64,000 nt of DNA from JALYOK01 sp963840785 (GCA_963840785.1 CAWJAF010000003.1:248001-312000), one strand, 5' to 3'; counted from the first letter of the stretch, positions 26,436-35,469 are shown. Numbers and translations are program-made. The notes: generated by a model not told the origin, from the sequence alone.

Positions 26436-27125
26436 TTAGACAGTTAAGTACGAATGAATTTTCTTGGTATCGACCGATTCCTTCGGCCCTTGGTAGACGA
26501 ACTCTCCTTTTTCGATGATGAGAAATCGATCAGCGATTTCCATCGTAAAACTCAAGACCTGCTCGGAAACGATGATCGAAAACCCTCGCTCTTGCTTCAG
26601 TTTATTCAAGGCTTTCGCGATGTCCTTAATGATGGACGGTTGCAAACCTTCGGTCGGCTCGTCCAGCAATAACACTTTTGGATTGGCCACCAAGGCTCGC
26701 GCAATGACCAATTGCTGCTGCTGGCCTCCGGAAAGATTTCCTCCCATACGGCCTTTCATTTCCTTGAGTACCGGAAATGTGCCATAAATATATTCGGGGA
26801 TATCGGCATTAGGCGCCGCTTCCATACCGGTCCGGATATTTTCTTCGACCGTCAAATAAGGAAACACCATCCTGCCTTGAGGCACATAGGCCATTCCTTT
26901 GGCAACGCGCTCAAAGCTCTTAGCGCTGGAAAGTTCCGCACCATTCATATGGATGCTGCCGCTTTTGGCAGGAATTATTCCGATTAAAGACTTAAATAGA
27001 GTTGTTTTACCCATTCCGTTGCGGCCCATAATCGCAACGGTTTCGCCCTCGTTCACATCAAAACTGATGTCGCGAATGACATGGCTTTCGCCATAATTTA
27101 CGTTGAGGTGAGTTACTTTTAACAT
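26436..27125 (-). CDS. Amide-type ABC transporter ATPase (UrtE-like)
   Basis: LivF/UrtE-like ATPase, 229 residues. Walker A is GRNGMGKTTL, the signature is LSGGQQQQL and Walker B is VLLLDEPTEG. It is a clear paralog of UrtE at 8040. Placed directly before amiE in a five-gene transporter set, it most likely powers uptake of short amides (as in Methylophilus fmdDEF-type systems) and not of urea. Its start lies three bases after the stop of the UrtD-like gene. Confidence 0.92.
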   Translation of the reverse strand: MLKVTHLNVNYGESHVIRDISFDVNEGETVAIMGRNGMGKTTLFKSLIGIIPAKSGSIHMNGAELSSAKSFERVAKGMAYVPQGRMVFPYLTVEENIRTGMEAAPNADIPEYIYGTFPVLKEMKGRMGGNLSGGQQQQLVIARALVANPKVLLLDEPTEGLQPSIIKDIAKALNKLKQERGFSIIVSEQVLSFTMEIADRFLIIEKGEFVYQGPKESVDTKKIHSYLTV

Positions 27126-27128
27126 TGC

Positions 27129-27866
27129 CTAAAGACCAAGATAAGTCTCGATGACTTTCGGATCGTTTTGCACTTGATCCATGCTACCTTCACTGAGAAC
27201 TTTACCTTGATGCAACACGGTGACGCGGTGAGCGATCTTGCGCACAAACTCCATGTCGTGCTCGATTAGAATTATTGAGCGACCCTTGGAAATCCGGTTT
27301 AGCAAGTCGGCGGTCAAATCCCGCTCTCGCGCACTCATGCCTGCAACCGGCTCGTCCAACAATAGCAACTCTGGATTCTGCATGAGCAACATTCCTATTT
27401 CCAGCCACTGCTTTTGACCGTGACTCAGGGCGCCGGCTTTAGTCTCCAGCGAATCACTGAGGTAAATGTCCTCGGCAACGCTTTTTATTCGATTAAGAAT
27501 CTCTGCAGTACGGCGAAAAAACAACGAACCAAATACGCCGCGTTTCTTCGGATATGAAATCTCCAGATTCTCGAAAACCGTCAGGTCTTCAAATACCGAT
27601 GGCGTTTGAAATTTTCGACCGACACCGGCACGCGTAATTTCATATTCATTTAGTTTCGACAAATCCTTCTGATTAAATTCAATACGCCCGGAACTGGGTT
27701 TAGTCTTTCCGCAAATCATGTCAAGTAAAGTCGTCTTGCCAGCGCCATTCGGGCCGATGACAACTCGCAGCTCATCTTTTTCAATTGAAAAGTCCAAGCC
27801 ATCTACGGCCTTGAATCCGTCGAAAGACACCGTTAAGCCCGACACATTAAGAATTGCTTCGTTCAT
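27129..27866 (-). CDS. Amide-type ABC transporter ATPase (UrtD-like)
   Basis: LivG/UrtD-like ATPase, 245 residues. Walker A GPNGAGKTTL lies near residue 37, the signature region is LSHGQKQWLEIGMLL and Walker B is LLLLDEPVAGM. It lacks the 30-residue N-terminal extension of UrtD in the urea operon. The ATG overlaps the permease stop codon by four bases. Role inferred from the operon: amide import. Confidence 0.92.
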   Translation of the reverse strand: MNEAILNVSGLTVSFDGFKAVDGLDFSIEKDELRVVIGPNGAGKTTLLDMICGKTKPSSGRIEFNQKDLSKLNEYEITRAGVGRKFQTPSVFEDLTVFENLEISYPKKRGVFGSLFFRRTAEILNRIKSVAEDIYLSDSLETKAGALSHGQKQWLEIGMLLMQNPELLLLDEPVAGMSARERDLTADLLNRISKGRSIILIEHDMEFVRKIAHRVTVLHQGKVLSEGSMDQVQNDPKVIETYLGL

Positions 27867-28942
27867 GCCTTAGTTCTCTGCGGTAGCGCGCCGATCTTGG
27901 TTTCAGATTTTGCGTAACGCTTATTCAACAGTTTGTCGACATAACCCGCCAGACCGTTCGGCATAAACATTACAACGAGAAGGAATAGGCCGCCGAAAAA
28001 GAACAACCAAAGTGTCGGAAAATTTTCCGAGAAAACGGATTTAGAATATCCCACCAACAATGCGCCATAGACAGCACCGACCACCGAAAGCCTTCCGCCA
28101 ACCGCGACATAGATAATCATTTCTATCGACGCCACCGCGCCTACGAGCGTCGGTGTGATTAGACCGACTTGCAAGGAATACATCGCACCACCGAGGGACG
28201 CGAATATTGCTCCAACCGTAAACGCAAAAGCTTTAAACATGGCCGTGTCATAGCCTGAAAATCGAACACGGTCTTCGCGATCACGAATGGCAATTAAAAT
28301 TTTTCCGAGGCGGCTACGAATGATAAATGTTGCGAGTCCCATCACAACGAACAACAACGCAACCTGCGCAAAATAAAGCACGACCTTTGCGTTATCGGTA
28401 ATGATGTTCCAACCGAGGAATGATTTGAAATCGGTAATCCCATTGGCGCCACCGGTATAACCCTGCTGCCCGACCAATAGAACTGTAAGGGTAAGGGCAA
28501 GTGCTTGCGTCAAGATCGCGAAATAAACGCCACCGACGCGTTTCTTAAATACCAAATAGGAAAAGGCAAACGCGAACAGTGCCGGAATTGTTAAAATCGA
28601 AATCAAGGTGATCGGAAAACTGTGATACAGATCCCACCACCAAGGCAACGTTTCAGTGCTGCTCCAAACCATAAAATCTGGCAACTCGGTGCCGGACGCT
28701 TCTAACTTGAGATACATCGCCATCAAATAGCCGCCAGCACCAAAGAAGATGCCTTGACCCAAGCTTAAAATGCCTCCGTAACCCCATGACAACACCACGC
28801 CAACCCCGACCAACGCAAAACATAAATACTTGCTGATCAGGGTCAAGCGAAACATATCCAACGTCAATGGAAAAACCGCCAGCAGGAGTATTACGAGACT
28901 CACATATCCGAGTAGTTCGCCTTTGCCTAACCAACCGCGCAT
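27863..28942 (-). CDS. Amide-type ABC transporter permease (UrtC-like)
   Basis: LivM-type permease of 359 residues with about ten membrane segments. It shows SWGYGGILSLGQGIFFGAGG and, in the coupling loop, AIRDREDRVRFSGYDT, both matching UrtC at 9559. It lies four bases after the UrtB-like gene and overlaps the ATPase gene by four. Together they form the membrane channel of the second importer in the window. Confidence 0.92.
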   Translation of the reverse strand: MRGWLGKGELLGYVSLVILLLAVFPLTLDMFRLTLISKYLCFALVGVGVVLSWGYGGILSLGQGIFFGAGGYLMAMYLKLEASGTELPDFMVWSSTETLPWWWDLYHSFPITLISILTIPALFAFAFSYLVFKKRVGGVYFAILTQALALTLTVLLVGQQGYTGGANGITDFKSFLGWNIITDNAKVVLYFAQVALLFVVMGLATFIIRSRLGKILIAIRDREDRVRFSGYDTAMFKAFAFTVGAIFASLGGAMYSLQVGLITPTLVGAVASIEMIIYVAVGGRLSVVGAVYGALLVGYSKSVFSENFPTLWLFFFGGLFLLVVMFMPNGLAGYVDKLLNKRYAKSETKIGALPQRTKA

Positions 28943-28946
28943 ATTG

Positions 28947-29849
28947 CTATTGCCTCACCCGCGACGCAAACAGGCCATTCGGCCGAAAATATAACATGAC
29001 GATAACCATCAATAAAATTGCCACCTTCGCCATTGAGCCACTTAATAAATATTCTAAAGTCGTCTGAGCTTGCGCGATGGCAAAGCCTGAAACGAATGTA
29101 CCCAAAAGGCTCGCGACTCCACCAAACACGACGACAATGAACGAATCGACGATATATAACTGTCCGGTAAGCGGATTGGTCGATCCGATCATCGTGAATA
29201 CCGCACCGGCAATCCCCGCCAGGCCTGAGCCAACGGCAAAGGTAAGCGCATCGACGCGGTTGGTATTGATGCCTGCCGCACCGCTCATCGTGCGGTTTTG
29301 CGTAACCGCTCGAATGCGCAATCCCCAGCGCGTTCTAAACAAAAAATAATAGACGGCGAACGAAACCAAAATTGTGAGGCCGACGATAAATAAGCGATTC
29401 AACGGAATCTGAATGTTTTCCGTCATGTCCCAGGCACCTGTTAGCCATTTTGTCATTGGGACGCTAACTTCTTGCGCGCCAAAAATAGAACGATAAGACT
29501 GTTGCAACACCAGACTCAAGCCCCAAGTAGCAAGCAAGGTATCGAGCGGACGGTTGTATAAAAACCGAATGAATCCACGTTCAAGTATCCAACCGAAAAT
29601 GAAGGTGACTATAAATGCGAGAAAAATCGCAAAAAATATGTAAGTCCCCATCAAGCCGGGAAGGAATTTCTCAAAAAAATGTGCAACCATGTAGGTCACG
29701 TAAGCGCCAAGCGCCATTAACTCGCCGTGCGCCATGTTGATGACACCCATCAGACCGAACACGATAGCCAGCCCCAGCGCCATCAACACGAGAATCGTGA
29801 ATAAGCTGATGCCGTTAAAAATTTGCATGACGGCAATATCGAATGTCAT
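28947..29849 (-). CDS. Amide-type ABC transporter permease (UrtB-like, short form)
   Basis: LivH-type permease of about 300 residues from the ATG at 29849. An in-frame TTG at 29933 would add 28 polar residues; the ATG is preferred because the family begins close to MQIFNGISLFTILVLM. The motif GVINMAHGELMALGAYV is typical. Unlike UrtB of the urea operon it has no long periplasmic HEAT-like extension, which is the main structural difference between the two importers. The reference start may differ. Confidence 0.9.
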   Translation of the reverse strand: MTFDIAVMQIFNGISLFTILVLMALGLAIVFGLMGVINMAHGELMALGAYVTYMVAHFFEKFLPGLMGTYIFFAIFLAFIVTFIFGWILERGFIRFLYNRPLDTLLATWGLSLVLQQSYRSIFGAQEVSVPMTKWLTGAWDMTENIQIPLNRLFIVGLTILVSFAVYYFLFRTRWGLRIRAVTQNRTMSGAAGINTNRVDALTFAVGSGLAGIAGAVFTMIGSTNPLTGQLYIVDSFIVVVFGGVASLLGTFVSGFAIAQAQTTLEYLLSGSMAKVAILLMVIVMLYFRPNGLFASRVRQ

Positions 29850-29950
29850 TTTGATTGTTGTTCCGTCATATAAAAATTGCAAAATATCATCAAGAAATCC
29901 CCAGCGAATAGTCTGCTGGGGGCGATAATCCAACGAAAAAAGCTAAGCGT

Positions 29951-31135
29951 TTACAGCTTCGGGAACGGGTTCGGCTCGATCAATGCCGACTCATGCACAA
30001 TGTCGAATTGTCCATCGGGACGCGCGCGCCCAATACGTGCGTGCTTCCAGGTATGATGATTCGATTTATGAAGTTTGATCTTGCCCTCCGGCGCGTCCAG
30101 CGCAAGTTCCGAAGAAGCAGCTACGACTTTCTCGACATCGAAGCTCTTTGCCTTCTCGCAAGCCAGTTTCCAGAAGTAAACTCCGGTATAACCACATTCC
30201 ATCGGATCACCGACAACGCGATCCTGACCATACTTAGCCTTGATCGCTTTTACAAATTTTTCGTTAGCCGGATTCTTCTGGCTTTGGAAGTAGCCCATAC
30301 AGGCATAGTAACCGGCGGCGTTTTCTTTGCCGATGCCATCGATTTCATTCTCCGAGACGACGGTTGAAAGCAAGGTTTGTTTGTCGCCCGAAAGGCCCGC
30401 GGCAACAAGCTGCTTAAAGAAGGCGACGTTACTGCCGCCGACTACGGTGCTATAAATGCAATCCGGTTTTGCGGCCTTAATTTTGTTAATGATTGACGAA
30501 AACTCGGTGTGGCCTAAAGGGGCGTACTCTTCGCCCAACGTTTTGCCGCCTACGCGTGCAATGGTAGGCTTGGCGATCTTGTTACAAGTGCGCGGGTAGA
30601 TGTAGTCCGATCCCACCAAGAAGAATGTCTTTCCTTTGTTCTTCGCTAGCCATTCGATCGCTGCGATTACCGATTGCGTCGCTTCTTGCGCGGTATAAAT
30701 CACATTCTTCGATTGCTCTTGGCCCTCGTAGTATGTCGGGTAGTAAAGCAAGCCATTGTTTTGTTCAAATACTGGCAACACCGATTTACGCGAAGCGGAA
30801 GTGTAGCAACCAAACACGGCCGCAACTTTATCGCGTATCAATAATTTCTTTGCTTTTTCCGCAAACGTCGGCCAATCGCTGGCGCCGTCCTCAACAATTG
30901 GCGCAATCTGGCGTCCCAGAACACCACCCGCGGCATTGATTTCGTCAATCGCCATTTTCTCTGCATCGACAATCGCCGCCTCAGCAAGAGCAATGGTTCC
31001 GGTGAGGGAGTGCAGTTGCCCTACTTTAACCGTATCGGCCGCATAGAGGTCCTTTATGAACCAAGGACCGACTGCCGCCGCTGTCCCTAACGCCGTTCCC
31101 GCTTTAATAAAATTACGCCTGTTGCCCAAACTCAT
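29951..31135 (-). CDS. Amide-type ABC transporter binding protein (UrtA-like, Tat-type signal)
   Basis: Periplasmic binding protein of 394 residues, first gene of the amide operon. The N-terminus has a twin-arginine signal, RRNFIKAGTALGTAAAVG, suggesting export in folded form. The mature domain has VKVGQLHSLTGTIALAEAA and GCYTSASRKSVLPVFEQNNG, close to UrtA. An AGGAG ribosome site precedes the ATG. The neighbouring amiE and amiC make a short amide the likely ligand. It is related to cytoplasmic AmiC encoded divergently, so transporter and sensor share an origin. Confidence 0.93.
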   Translation of the reverse strand: MSLGNRRNFIKAGTALGTAAAVGPWFIKDLYAADTVKVGQLHSLTGTIALAEAAIVDAEKMAIDEINAAGGVLGRQIAPIVEDGASDWPTFAEKAKKLLIRDKVAAVFGCYTSASRKSVLPVFEQNNGLLYYPTYYEGQEQSKNVIYTAQEATQSVIAAIEWLAKNKGKTFFLVGSDYIYPRTCNKIAKPTIARVGGKTLGEEYAPLGHTEFSSIINKIKAAKPDCIYSTVVGGSNVAFFKQLVAAGLSGDKQTLLSTVVSENEIDGIGKENAAGYYACMGYFQSQKNPANEKFVKAIKAKYGQDRVVGDPMECGYTGVYFWKLACEKAKSFDVEKVVAASSELALDAPEGKIKLHKSNHHTWKHARIGRARPDGQFDIVHESALIEPNPFPKL

Positions 31136-31274
31136 GACTTTAGCTCCTCAATTTTTGTAAAAACGAAGCAACGATCCACATACCGGCGACCCAGCCTCCG
31201 ACGACGAACAAAAACTAATTCCCCAACGAAACGGCTATTTCCCCAAAGCGCGAGTAATGTCATCCGGATCAAGC

Positions 31275-31315
31275 AAAAAAAAGCCCACCAAGCACATGAC
31301 TGTGCTGGCGGGCTT
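31275..31315 (-). terminator. Intrinsic terminator in the leader of the amide operon
   Basis: On the minus strand, the arms AAGCCCGCCAGCACA and TGTGCTTGGTGGGCTT pair over about 15 positions with one bulge and a four-base loop, followed directly by a run of eight T. It lies about 140 bases upstream of the first gene of the amide operon and downstream of a promoter-like pair, so transcripts must pass it. With AmiR, an ANTAR antiterminator, encoded next door, this is the expected target of antitermination. Confidence 0.85.
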
Positions 31316-31389
31316 CTGTGCCTTTTCCCTCAATCGACATCTTTGGCGATCAGGAAAAACAAATACTCATAGACGATTCGTCTCCCAAT

Positions 31390-31419
31390 AACTTACCGCG
31401 AGTGAAACGCTTGCGTCAA
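31390..31419 (-). promoter_or_regulatory. Promoter-like pair for the amide operon
   Basis: On the minus strand TTGACG (31419-31414) and TAAGTT (31395-31390) are 18 bases apart, a fair sigma-70 match, about 70 bases before the leader terminator. The -35 box is strong and the -10 box is weak, so activity is uncertain. No other gene lies in the 459-base gap 31136-31594. Confidence 0.4.
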
Positions 31420-31516
31420 GTACTTTCTGTTCGCACCGCGACAGCGCAATTTGTATGTCGACAACCATTGGACCCAGCGACCACGCACGCTATATCCAAA
31501 ATAATAAAGCCGCGGT

Positions 31517-31522
31517 TATAAT
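31517..31522 (+). promoter_or_regulatory. -10 box for amiC-amiR
   Basis: TATAAT, a perfect -10 hexamer, 72 bases before the amiC start on the plus strand. The sequence 17 bases upstream is a poor -35 box. Judged as a possible promoter of the regulator genes. Confidence 0.3.
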
Positions 31523-31594
31523 CGACATTCCCCAAGTGCGTTTTCGTCTGCCTCAAGTGGAATACGCGCGGCGTATTCAATAATTAGGACACGC

Positions 31595-32749
31595 ATGAAC
31601 CAACAGAACACTCCGCTGCGAGTGGGTATTCTATTTTCCAAAACTGGCGTCACGTCTGGTATTGAGTCGTCGCAGTTGCGCGGCACGTTGCTTGCGATTG
31701 AAGAAATCAACGACGATGGCGGCATTGACGGGCGCGAAGTATTGCCCGTCTATTACGACCCCGGTTCCACGCCGAGCACGTACAAAACCCTCGCCGAAAA
31801 GCTATTGGTCGAAGATGGTGTTCGCGTTATTCTGGGCTGCTATATGTCCAGCGAGCGCAAAGCCGTGTTGCCCGTGGTCGAACGCTTGAACGGGTTATTG
31901 TTTTATCCGACACTTTACGAAGGCTTCGAGTATTCCCGCAACATCATCTACACCGGTGCCGCGCCCAATCAAAACAGTGTGCAGTTGGCCGAACACATGA
32001 TGCGCGAATACGGTTCTAGGGTTTATATGGTCGGCTCGGATTATATTTATCCCTACGAATCCAATCGCATCATGAGCGATCTTTTGCTCGAGCGCGGCGG
32101 CGAAAAACTTGGCGAACGCTACGTCAATCTTAGTTCCGATCCGAGCAGCTTCATAGACGTCGTGAACGACATCAAAGCTAAGCGCCCAGATTTCATTTTC
32201 TCAACCGTCGTCGGCCAAAGCACGGCCGCGTTTTATCGCGCTTACGCCGATGTGGGACTCGATCCGGCGCGCATGCCGATTGCGAGCCTCACCACGTCGG
32301 AAACGGAACTCCAGGAGATGGAATCCGGAATTGCCACGGGGCACATCACCGCGTCGACTTACTTTCAATCGATCGATAACGACGTCAACCGCCGCTGCGT
32401 CGCAAAAGTAAAACAACGTTTTGGTGAAAATACCGTGACCGACATGTGCTGGGAAGCGGCTTATTTTCAAACCTATTTGTTGGCCTCAGCGTTATCGGTC
32501 GTGGGCAGCGACAATATTCAGCAGTTAGTGAGTACCTTGCGCGGCATGGAATTTTTAGCACCCCAGGGCATTGTCAAGATCGACGCCGACAATCACCATG
32601 CATACCTCACGCCGCGTATCGGTCGCGTGCGCGCTGACGGGCAATTTGATATCCTGCACGAAGCGAAACAGCCGGTTAAGCCGGATCCCTACCTTGTCGA
32701 ACATTCCCTCGACGATTGGTCGGCGCGTGTAACATTAACGCATTCGTAA
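31595..32749 (+). CDS. amiC: Amide sensor and negative regulator AmiC
   Basis: Cytoplasmic protein of 384 residues with the fold of periplasmic binding proteins but no signal peptide: it begins MNQQNTPLRVGILFSKTGVT. It has SSQLRGTLLAIEEINDDGGI and GCYMSSERKAVLPVVERLNG as in Pseudomonas AmiC. In that system AmiC holds AmiR inactive and releases it when amides bind. It is divergent from the amide transporter/amidase operon and lies 15 bases ahead of amiR, so the sensor and effector are co-made. Confidence 0.93.
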   Translation: MNQQNTPLRVGILFSKTGVTSGIESSQLRGTLLAIEEINDDGGIDGREVLPVYYDPGSTPSTYKTLAEKLLVEDGVRVILGCYMSSERKAVLPVVERLNGLLFYPTLYEGFEYSRNIIYTGAAPNQNSVQLAEHMMREYGSRVYMVGSDYIYPYESNRIMSDLLLERGGEKLGERYVNLSSDPSSFIDVVNDIKAKRPDFIFSTVVGQSTAAFYRAYADVGLDPARMPIASLTTSETELQEMESGIATGHITASTYFQSIDNDVNRRCVAKVKQRFGENTVTDMCWEAAYFQTYLLASALSVVGSDNIQQLVSTLRGMEFLAPQGIVKIDADNHHAYLTPRIGRVRADGQFDILHEAKQPVKPDPYLVEHSLDDWSARVTLTHS

Positions 32750-32764
32750 CGGTCAAAGCATTTT

Positions 32765-33433
32765 ATGCGCCCTCACTCCGGAACATCGAAACTCCTACGC
32801 GACTTGCGGTCGCTACGCGTCGTGGTGTTTCATCCAAGCGATCAAGACGGCGAAGAAATTATTCGTCAATTGCAACGCATCGGATGCCAAGTGAAAGCTT
32901 TTTGGCCGCCGCTCGAGCGATTACCCGACGATGTGGATTTAGTATTTCTTGCCGTGCGACCCGAAGTCATCGGCCATGATTTCCCTTGGCTCAAGGCGCC
33001 GCATAGCCCAGCGCTCATTGCTGTCGTCAACTACGAAAATCCAACAGTGCTGGAAGCTGTCATTAAAGTCGACGCGCATGGCGTACTTGCTTCGCCGGTT
33101 AAATCTTTCGGCTTGCTCACTTCGTTAGTCATTGCTCGGCAACTCGCCGCCAAGGAGCAGGAACAAGCAAAGCAAATTGTGCGCCTAGAGCAGCGTCTCG
33201 GCGGCATTCGCAAACTTACGAAAGCTAAGGCCATCCTGATGGAGACCCGTAGTATTTCCGAAGATCAGGCCTACGAAATAATTCGCGATCAGGCCATGAG
33301 TAAGCGCGTGACCACCGAAGAAATCGCGACGGCGATTATCAATGCCAATGAAATATTGGGTTACAAGGGAAAATCAGCCGCCGTGGTGCGCGAAGTAGAT
33401 TTTCGCGACAAGCACAGCAAACCCGCAGGGTGA
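32765..33433 (+). CDS. amiR: ANTAR-domain transcription antiterminator AmiR
   Basis: RNA-binding antiterminator of 222 residues. Residues about 15-130 form a receiver-like domain without the phospho-acceptor pattern. A coiled coil (AAKEQEQAKQIVRLEQRLGG) follows. The C-terminal ANTAR domain has AKAILMETRSISEDQAYEII and AMSKRVTTEEIATAIINAN, as in AmiR. It should bind paired hexaloop hairpins in the leader RNA and prevent formation of the terminator at 31275. The amiC partner precedes it. A hairpin-bearing repeat follows its stop codon. Confidence 0.94.
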   Translation: MRPHSGTSKLLRDLRSLRVVVFHPSDQDGEEIIRQLQRIGCQVKAFWPPLERLPDDVDLVFLAVRPEVIGHDFPWLKAPHSPALIAVVNYENPTVLEAVIKVDAHGVLASPVKSFGLLTSLVIARQLAAKEQEQAKQIVRLEQRLGGIRKLTKAKAILMETRSISEDQAYEIIRDQAMSKRVTTEEIATAIINANEILGYKGKSAAVVREVDFRDKHSKPAG

Positions 33434-33458
33434 TAAGACGCGCCTCCCACGTGTGCGC

Positions 33459-33535
33459 GCATTCAATAGCGACGTCAATGCCTCGGAAGCCGCGCCAGTA
33501 TTGGCTCTCAGGCCATTCTTAGCGCTATTGAATGC
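33459..33535. repeat. Dispersed repeat copy H framed by a 13-base inverted repeat
   Basis: GCATTCAATAGCG at 33459-33471 and CGCTATTGAATGC at 33523-33535 are perfect inverted copies that enclose a repeat-family copy (33478-33517: ATGCCTCGGAAGCCGCG, CAGTATTGGCTCTCAGGCC). The structure sits between the convergent genes amiR and cbtA and could stop transcription from both sides. Confidence 0.65.
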
Positions 33536-33567
33536 AATCGCAACTATCGCAGGGCGATGCCGATCGC

Positions 33568-34293
33568 TCAACCAAACACGCGACGCTGTCCCAGTTTGTT
33601 GAAAATAAATCCTTGCACGCTTCCCAGCACCAGCCAAAATACCCCTGCCGTGAACAGCGCCATGATTGCGAAACGCTGCGTGAGCTCGGGCGGAAGAATG
33701 ATGGTTTGTCCCGGTGCCGGCTGCGGCGCGCCAATCAAGTGCGGCAGCAGTATCAGTACCACGCCCACCGGAATCCAAATCGCTTTCGAGTGAGACCGGG
33801 CATACCACCAGGCGCCCAAGGCCGACGCGGTCGCTAGTGCTGTGCTGCCCCACCAGATTTGGCGCGCACCCAAATCGGCATAGGGCGATCCCGGCGGCCC
33901 GGGCGGTAACCCGATGGCCGGCGCGAGCTGAAATATCAGGAACCCGGCAATTCCCAAACCCAATCCAGTTTCCCATCCGACCCGGCGTAGCTGCGAAAAG
34001 ACCGCGCCCAACAACAGCGCATAGCCGATGGCAGTCAGGATCGTCGTCACGCCGGTAAAGAAGGTTCGCTCGAATCCATCCTTCGGTTCCCAAGTGGACG
34101 CGCCGTGATCGTGCGGCAACGCCGCGCCGGTAGCAACGGGCGGCGTATTGCCTTGCTCATAGATCTCAGCTTGCGCAATTAACGGCACCGTGGTGAACAT
34201 CTGAACGAAGGTCAACAATGCGCCAGTGATCAATCCGGCAATTACCGCCGACAACACGATATGCCGAAATGACCGCTGGGCACCTAATGGCAT
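33568..34293 (-). CDS. cbtA: Cobalt transporter subunit CbtA
   Basis: Membrane protein of 241 residues with about five to six helices. It shows AVIAGLITGALLTFVQ at the start, then a His/Glu loop (LPHDHGASTWEPKDGFERTF) and LGIAGFLIFQLAPAIGLPPG, typical of CbtA. With the small CbtB subunit upstream (10-base overlap) it forms a two-part cobalt importer. The neighbouring nitrile hydratase has a cobalt-type metal site, which gives a direct use for the metal. Divergent genes suggest joint induction. Confidence 0.88.
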   Translation of the reverse strand: MPLGAQRSFRHIVLSAVIAGLITGALLTFVQMFTTVPLIAQAEIYEQGNTPPVATGAALPHDHGASTWEPKDGFERTFFTGVTTILTAIGYALLLGAVFSQLRRVGWETGLGLGIAGFLIFQLAPAIGLPPGPPGSPYADLGARQIWWGSTALATASALGAWWYARSHSKAIWIPVGVVLILLPHLIGAPQPAPGQTIILPPELTQRFAIMALFTAGVFWLVLGSVQGFIFNKLGQRRVFG

Positions 34294-34502
34294 GGAAATA
34301 CCATAGCGTGGCGCGTATCGTGGGCGGCGTTATGCGCGACGGTGAGATCGGAAAAGCCGACGCCGAATAATATGACCGCGCCCAAAACAGCGGAAAATAA
34401 CGCTGGCCATTTACTACTGGCGACAGCGCTTTCGCCGAGCTGTTCGCCCCCTACAAGACCGGATGACGTGACGATCGTACTCTCGATGGATTGTATTGTC
34501 AT
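34284..34502 (-). CDS. cbtB: Cobalt transporter subunit CbtB
   Basis: Short protein of 72 residues with one membrane helix (ALFSAVLGAVILFGVGFSD) and a C-terminal metal-binding tail, HNAAHDTRHAMVFPCH, rich in His with a final Cys, as is standard in CbtB. It overlaps cbtA by ten bases. It is divergent from the nitrile hydratase operon across 348 bases of non-coding DNA. Confidence 0.85.
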   Translation of the reverse strand: MTIQSIESTIVTSSGLVGGEQLGESAVASSKWPALFSAVLGAVILFGVGFSDLTVAHNAAHDTRHAMVFPCH

Positions 34503-34850
34503 GATGATAATCTCCTGAAGATGAAAACAACTTCGCGATTAATTACTCCTTAGCTTTGAGTCGGCATTTCCACAGTTTGGTACAGTTGTATCACGCTTGC
34601 GATCCACGCGGCGAGCGGTTTGATTGCAAGCCTACACCTTGCCCGACTCAACTTCAATGAGGTTAGTTTGCGAAATGCGTTATGCCGTCCATTTTGGTAT
34701 TAAGATTTTGTTATTAAGATAGTGTTCAAACGAATCGAATTGCAGTACAGTTAAGAAGTGATACGCGGCGCGAACGTCGATATCTTAAAAAAAGCCCTCG
34801 ATCACTTTGTTCCAGGTCACGACCTAAACGCAACCTAGAAGGGAACATTT
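34503..34850. other. Divergent control region between cbtBA and nitrile hydratase genes
   Basis: 348 bases without a gene. It is AT-rich in its middle (repeated TTAAGAT at about 34701-34721). I searched by eye for a cobalamin riboswitch on the cbtB side and saw none of its conserved boxes. The AAGGGA site at 34838-34846 serves the alpha-subunit gene. No clear operator palindrome was seen. Confidence 0.4.
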
Positions 34851-35450
34851 ATGGCAACCTCGCATTCGGAAAGAAAAGAATCCGATCCCGCGCTACGCGT
34901 CAAAGCGCTGGAATCCATCCTCGCAGAAAAAGGCTTGATCGATCCCAAAGCCCTTGATGCCCTAGTCGACACCTACGAAAATAAAATTGGTCCGCGCAAC
35001 GGCGCAAAAGTTGTCGCCAAAGCCTGGGTCGATCCGGAATACAAAAAACGCTTGATGACGGACGCTACCGCCGCGATCAGCGAATTGGGTTACTCCGGCC
35101 TGCAAGGCGAAGACATGGTTGTGGTCGAGAACACGCCGAGCGTGCATAACGTATTGGTCTGCACCCTGTGTTCCTGTTATCCGTGGCCGACCTTGGGCTT
35201 GCCGCCGGTTTGGTATAAAGCCGCGCCGTACCGCGCGCGTATCGTTGCCGATCCGCGCGGCGTGTTGAAAGAATTCGGCACCAACGTTCCCGACAGCGTC
35301 GAAGTACGCACCTGGGACAGCACGGCGGAGTTGCGGTATTTGGTTCTCCCGGAACGCCCACCCGGTACCGAAAAAATGACGGAAGCACAGCTAGCCGATT
35401 TGGTCACACGCGATTCGATGATCGGCGTTACTAAAGCTAAATCCCCCTAA
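34851..35450 (+). CDS. nthA: Nitrile hydratase alpha subunit, cobalt type
   Basis: Metal-binding subunit of nitrile hydratase, which adds water to nitriles to give amides. The 199-residue chain has the metal site CTLCSC at 104-109 (VCTLCSCYPWP); Thr after the first Cys marks the cobalt type, whereas iron enzymes have Ser. The two later cysteines are oxidised in mature enzymes. The sequence around the site, LVCTLCSCYPWPTLGLPPVW, is fully conserved. The start at 34851 follows an AAGGGA site. It heads the operon with the beta gene, an accessory gene and an amidase. Confidence 0.96.
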   Translation: MATSHSERKESDPALRVKALESILAEKGLIDPKALDALVDTYENKIGPRNGAKVVAKAWVDPEYKKRLMTDATAAISELGYSGLQGEDMVVVENTPSVHNVLVCTLCSCYPWPTLGLPPVWYKAAPYRARIVADPRGVLKEFGTNVPDSVEVRTWDSTAELRYLVLPERPPGTEKMTEAQLADLVTRDSMIGVTKAKSP

Positions 35451-35469
35451 TCTCTTCGAGGAGTTCGCT

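Noticed and set aside
34503..34850. Possible cobalamin riboswitch before cbtBA
   Set aside because: The conserved boxes of that riboswitch were not seen on either strand; control by cobalt must be otherwise or is absent.
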